NCBI GenBank assembly: GCA_902489675.1
Contig: CABUAP010000041.1
Span: 1 to 9,231 of the forward strand
Direction: 5' to 3'
Origin: an uncultured Azospirillum sp.
Lineage (GTDB): Bacteria > Pseudomonadota > Alphaproteobacteria > RF32 > CAG-239
Length of the DNA: 9,231 nt
Within the stretch, counting starts at the first letter, position 1. Each line of letters starts with the position of its first letter. The notes under the pieces were generated by a model. It was not told where the DNA came from, ran no database searches, and was given only the letters and a program-made list of their open reading frames with translations. Below are positions 7,012-9,231 of this stretch, in pieces. Position numbers and translations under genes: made by a program.

Positions 7012-7554
7012 ATGGATAACGGACGCAAAATTTGTCTGGGCGCAATTGTCGGCGTACATGGAATTAAGGGTGAGGTGAAGGTAAAAAGTTTTACCGAAAC
7101 CGATCGCAATCTGGATCGCTACGGTGTGCTTGAGGATCAAAACGGCCGTTCGTTGGAAGTAAAAGTTACCGGGCATTCCAAGGAACTGCTTCGGGTAAAA
7201 ATTAAGGGAACAGAAGATCGTAACGCGGCAAAACTGTTAGTCGGTTGTCGTTTGTATGCCGACCGGGAAGCGTTGCCGGAGCTGAAATCGGAGGATGAAT
7301 ATTATCAGGCTGATTTGATCGGGCTTGAGGTTCGTTTGACGGATGGTACGGCGGCCGGAAAAATTGCCGGTGTTTACGATTTTGGTGCCGGAGAAATTTT
7401 GGAAATCAAAGTTGCCGACGGCGGCCGGCTGGAAATGATCCCTTTTACCCGCGTATATGTTCCGGAAGTCAATATTAAAGACGGTTATATTATTGTCAGT
7501 TCGGTTTCCATGCAGTTTGACGAGGATGGTGGGGACGATGGCACTGAAGCTTAA
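7012..7554 (+). CDS. rimM: Ribosome maturation factor RimM
   Basis: RimM is an assembly factor that helps mature the 16S rRNA 3' domain of the 30S subunit and binds S19. The 180 residues are of usual length. The N-terminal RimM beta-barrel is marked by GAIVGVHGIKGEVKVKSF at 10-27. The C-terminal PRC-barrel begins at about 95 with EYYQADLIGLEV, followed by GAGEILEIK at 126-134 and MIPFTRVYVPEVNI at 142-155. It ends in a Glu/Asp/Gly-rich tail. AAGGA at 6998-7002 is nine bases before the ATG, 27 nt after the rpsP stop. Its last 17 bases overlap the start of trmD, which suggests coupled translation. Confidence 0.96.
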   Translation: MDNGRKICLGAIVGVHGIKGEVKVKSFTETDRNLDRYGVLEDQNGRSLEVKVTGHSKELLRVKIKGTEDRNAAKLLVGCRLYADREALPELKSEDEYYQADLIGLEVRLTDGTAAGKIAGVYDFGAGEILEIKVADGGRLEMIPFTRVYVPEVNIKDGYIIVSSVSMQFDEDGGDDGTEA

Positions 7555-8233
7555 AGTTTATACCATTTTTCCCGAAATATTTCCGGGCTTTCTGGGGTTT
7601 TCGCTGACCGGGAGAGCTTTGGAAGAAGGCATTTGGTCTTTGGAAACTGTGAATATCCGGGATTATGCGCTGGATAAGCACGGATCTGTTGACGATACTC
7701 CTTGCGGGGGCGGTGCCGGAATGGTGATGCGAGCCGATATATTGGGGCGTGCATTAAAAGCTAACCATAACGGGGGACGGATTTTGGCAATGAGCCCCCG
7801 GGGGCTGCCGTTGACGCAGGAAAAAGTGCATGAATTGAGCCGGGAAAGCGAAATCAGCGTTGTCTGCGGACGGTTTGAGGGAATTGACGAACGGGTGCTT
7901 GAGGCCTACGGCATTGAGGAAGTGAGCATCGGCGACTATATTCTCACCGGCGGCGAGCAGGCTGCGCAGATTATGTTTGATGCGGTTATCCGGCTGCTGC
8001 CGGGCGTGCTCGGCAACGCACAGTCTGCCGAAAGCGAGAGCTTTGAGGATAATCTGCTGGAGTATCCGCAATATACCCGTCCGATCGAGTGGGAAGGACG
8101 AACGGTTCCCGAAGTGCTTTTGAGCGGTCATCACAAGAAGATTGAAGATTGGCGAAAAGCGCAGGCGATAAGGATTACCGAAGAAAGACGCCCCGATCTG
8201 TTGAAAAAATATCTTGACTCAAAAAGGGTTTAG
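7538..8233 (+). CDS. trmD: tRNA (guanine37-N1)-methyltransferase TrmD
   Basis: TrmD uses S-adenosylmethionine to make m1G37 next to the anticodon, which prevents +1 frameshifting. The 231 residues form a trefoil-knotted SPOUT domain: YGGG-like CGGGAGM at 56-62, SPRG at 86-89, GRFEGIDERV at 111-120 and the knot segment SIGDYILTGGE at 130-140. A C-terminal tRNA-binding part follows, including YPQYTRP at 176-182 and LLSGHHKKI at 194-202. At the position of the catalytic Asp169 of the E. coli enzyme I read Glu167. I chose ATG 7538 because the family N-terminus begins there and GAGGA lies at 7522-7526. The frame is open further upstream to an ATG at 7457, but that part is rimM read out of frame. 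The 17-nt overlap with rimM suggests translational coupling. Confidence 0.96.
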   Translation: MALKLKVYTIFPEIFPGFLGFSLTGRALEEGIWSLETVNIRDYALDKHGSVDDTPCGGGAGMVMRADILGRALKANHNGGRILAMSPRGLPLTQEKVHELSRESEISVVCGRFEGIDERVLEAYGIEEVSIGDYILTGGEQAAQIMFDAVIRLLPGVLGNAQSAESESFEDNLLEYPQYTRPIEWEGRTVPEVLLSGHHKKIEDWRKAQAIRITEERRPDLLKKYLDSKRV

Positions 8234-8274
8234 GCATAGAAAGTAACAAAATATTTTAAGTAAAGGTAACACTA

Positions 8275-8676
8275 ATGAACATTTTAAAAGAAGTAGAAAA
8301 AGAGCAGATTGCAAAGCTCAGCGAAGGCAAGAGCCTTCCGACATTCAAGCCGGGCGATACTTTGAAAGTTCACACCAAAGTTAAAGAAGGCGACCGTGAA
8401 CGTATTCAGGTTTACGAAGGTGTCTGCATTGCCCGTAAAAACGACGGACTGAATTCTTCTTTTACCGTTAGAAAAATTTCTTTCGGTGAAGGCGTCGAAC
8501 GCGTATTCCCGCTGTATTCTCCGAATATTGCCAAAATTGAAGTTTCACGTATCGGTCGTGTCCGCCGCGCCAAACTGTATTTCTTGCGCGCTTTGCGTGG
8601 TCGTTCGGCTCGTATTGCCGACGATCTGCGTGCTGCTCAGAAGGCTAAAGAAGCAGCTGCTCAGGAAGAAAAATAA
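8275..8676 (+). CDS. rplS: 50S ribosomal protein L19
   Basis: L19 sits at the 30S-50S interface and forms bridges with 16S rRNA. The core covers residues 1-118, with [13 protein letters not shown] at 24-36, [18 protein letters not shown] at 46-63, [13 protein letters not shown] at 71-83 and the basic [14 protein letters not shown] at 92-105. A short Ala/Lys/Glu tail brings the length to 133, somewhat longer than the 115 of E. coli. AAAGGT at 8262-8267 lies seven bases before the ATG. The 41-bp gap from trmD is AT-rich without a clear hairpin. It is the last gene of the operon and is closed by the terminator that follows. Confidence 0.98.
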   Translation: MNILKEVEKEQIAKLSEGKSLPTFKPGDTLKVHTKVKEGDRERIQVYEGVCIARKNDGLNSSFTVRKISFGEGVERVFPLYSPNIAKIEVSRIGRVRRAKLYFLRALRGRSARIADDLRAAQKAKEAAAQEEK

Positions 8677-8702
8677 TTTTCGACCTGTATGTTAAAGTAT
8701 TA

Positions 8703-8729
8703 AACCCTCTTCTTAGGAAGGGGGTTTTT
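8703..8729 (+). terminator. Intrinsic terminator of the ffh-rplS operon
   Basis: AACCCTCTTC at 8703-8712 pairs with GAAGGGGGTT at 8717-8726 (one G-U pair) around a TTAG tetraloop, and the T-run continues to 8729. It lies 26 bases after the rplS stop and is the first convincing terminator after ffh, which supports a single five-gene transcription unit. Confidence 0.92.
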
Positions 8730-9158
8730 GCGTTGTATGCTTTGCGTTCAGTTCCGGGATTGTCCGTTAAGGGGGAAAAGCGCCGCTCCGTTTCTTTGAT
8801 CATAGTCAAACCGTTTTTAGTTCCTGTTTACCGGGAGGATGTTTATTTGGGATGTCGGAGGAAAAAATATCGATCCGGTTTCTTTGAAAAAGGCTTGTTA
8901 AAATTGCGTTGAAACGTGGAAGCGGAAATTTTTTGGGGCCTTCGGGAGAGGATAAAAACTGTGCTTCCGATATGAGGCTTTCAGCTTTTAACGAAGGGCA
9001 GGGGTTGCGAGTGCCGGGATTTTGTTGATGAAACCATGCAAGAAAGAATGGGATGGGAGAAAGCCGGGAGGAGAGCGCTGTCGGAAAATATGGAGGTGAA
9101 AAGCAAAAGCGGGATAGGTTTTGGGATCTTTTCCGCTTTAGTCGTGTAGAAAAACTGC

Positions 9159-9203
9159 TGTTATAAAGCTGCGGCAAAAAAAGGATCCTTTTTTTGTTAT
9201 AAA
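9159..9203 (+). promoter_or_regulatory. Two extended -10-like elements flanking a palindrome
   Basis: TGTTATAAA occurs at 9159-9167 and again at 9195-9203, exactly 36 bp apart. Each fits an extended -10 (TG, one base, TATAAA). No convincing -35 hexamer lies at the right distance from either. The perfect palindrome at 9176-9195 sits between them. A gene starting beyond the right edge could use either site. The ATG at 9213 stops after five codons; the ATG at 9225 runs off the window and cannot be judged. Confidence 0.35.
9176..9195. repeat. Perfect 20-bp palindrome, A7-GGATCC-T7
   Basis: The sequence is its own reverse complement over 20 bases. As RNA it would give an 8-bp stem with a GATC loop and a U7 tract, a weak terminator usable in both directions. 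As DNA it could be an operator. It lies between two copies of TGTTATAAA. The sequence cannot decide between these roles. Confidence 0.7.
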
Positions 9204-9231
9204 ATAAAGAGTTATGATAAGAAGATGCTGA

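Larger units (their letters stand above)
8730..9231. other. About 500 bp without a supportable gene
   Basis: No conserved protein, tRNA, rRNA, tmRNA, RNase P or SRP RNA signature is seen. The plus strand is rich in purines (many GGGA, GGAGG and AAAA runs). This removes stop codons from the minus strand and explains an open minus frame of 124 codons, which has only a TTG start, a Ser/Pro/Phe-rich product and no recognisable motif. On the plus strand a frame open from 8976 to 9149 offers at best a 37-residue product from ATG 9036, with no good ribosome binding site. A near-repeat occurs at 8787-8799 and 8874-8887 (TCCG, optional G, TTTCTTTGA). The right end holds the palindrome and promoter-like repeats listed separately. 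It may be a decayed gene, an sRNA locus or a long upstream region of the next gene. Confidence 0.6.

Noticed and set aside
7457..7537. Longer trmD start giving a 258-residue protein
   Set aside because: The extra 27 residues are rimM read in another frame. TrmD homologues begin at the MALKLKVYTIFPE segment encoded from 7538.
8787..8887. Near direct repeat TCCG(G)TTTCTTTGA
   Set aside because: Only two imperfect copies of 13-14 bases in simple sequence; chance is a sufficient explanation.
9036..9149. Small plus-strand ORF of 37 residues
   Set aside because: No ribosome binding site at a suitable distance, three possible in-frame ATGs with none favoured, and no recognisable sequence. It could be real but cannot be supported.
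8806..9177. A 123-residue open frame on the minus strand in the tail region
   Set aside because: It starts with TTG, lacks a ribosome binding site, is Ser/Pro/Phe-rich without recognisable motifs, and is explained by the purine excess of the plus strand, which removes minus-strand stop codons.

Overview
This window is a bacterial chromosome segment, most likely from an alphaproteobacterium of middling G+C content. Three things point there. A parvulin-type peptidyl-prolyl isomerase is transcribed away from secA. The ordered block ffh-rpsP-rimM-trmD-rplS follows. The proteins have alphaproteobacterial flavour: an Ffh G4 motif of TRID rather than TKLD, an S16 with a long Ala/Lys/Glu tail, and a TrmD beginning in the style of MALKLKVYTIFPEIFPGFLG. 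The exact lineage cannot be read from one window. A gut-associated or host-associated relative is only a guess.

Layout. Bases 1-1055 hold the 3' end of a beta-rich protein of unknown function, which enters from the left edge. It faces the PPIase gene (1202-2047, minus strand) across two tandem A-tract/T-tract hairpin terminators. A 167-bp divergent spacer (2048-2214) carries promoter candidates in both directions. Then comes secA (2215-4947), closed by a GC-rich terminator. The 229-bp spacer before ffh holds a secondary hairpin, a good sigma-70-like promoter and a strikingly structured 5' leader. ffh (5177-6556), rpsP (6613-6984), rimM (7012-7554), trmD (7538-8233) and rplS (8275-8676) follow in one direction with short gaps or overlap. 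No terminator is seen until 8703-8729, so they look like one operon. The last 500 bases hold no gene I can support. They are purine-rich on the plus strand and end in a perfect 20-bp palindrome flanked by two copies of TGTTATAAA, probably the control region of a gene beyond the right edge.

How the genes fit together. SecA drives post-translational export through SecYEG. The secreted PPIase would help exported proteins fold in the periplasm. Ffh, with SRP RNA and FtsY, handles co-translational targeting of membrane proteins. The rest of the operon is translation machinery: S16 of the 30S subunit, RimM which matures the 30S subunit, TrmD which makes m1G37 in tRNA, and L19 of the 50S subunit.

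The window is mostly conserved housekeeping sequence. I do not see a new multi-gene system. The best candidate for something under-described is the ffh leader RNA, which has two stacked hairpins within about 50 nt and may act as a cis-regulator of SRP and ribosome-gene expression. Lesser points are the non-canonical GTPase-loop residues in Ffh, the unidentified beta-rich protein, and the palindromic promoter-like region at the right end.
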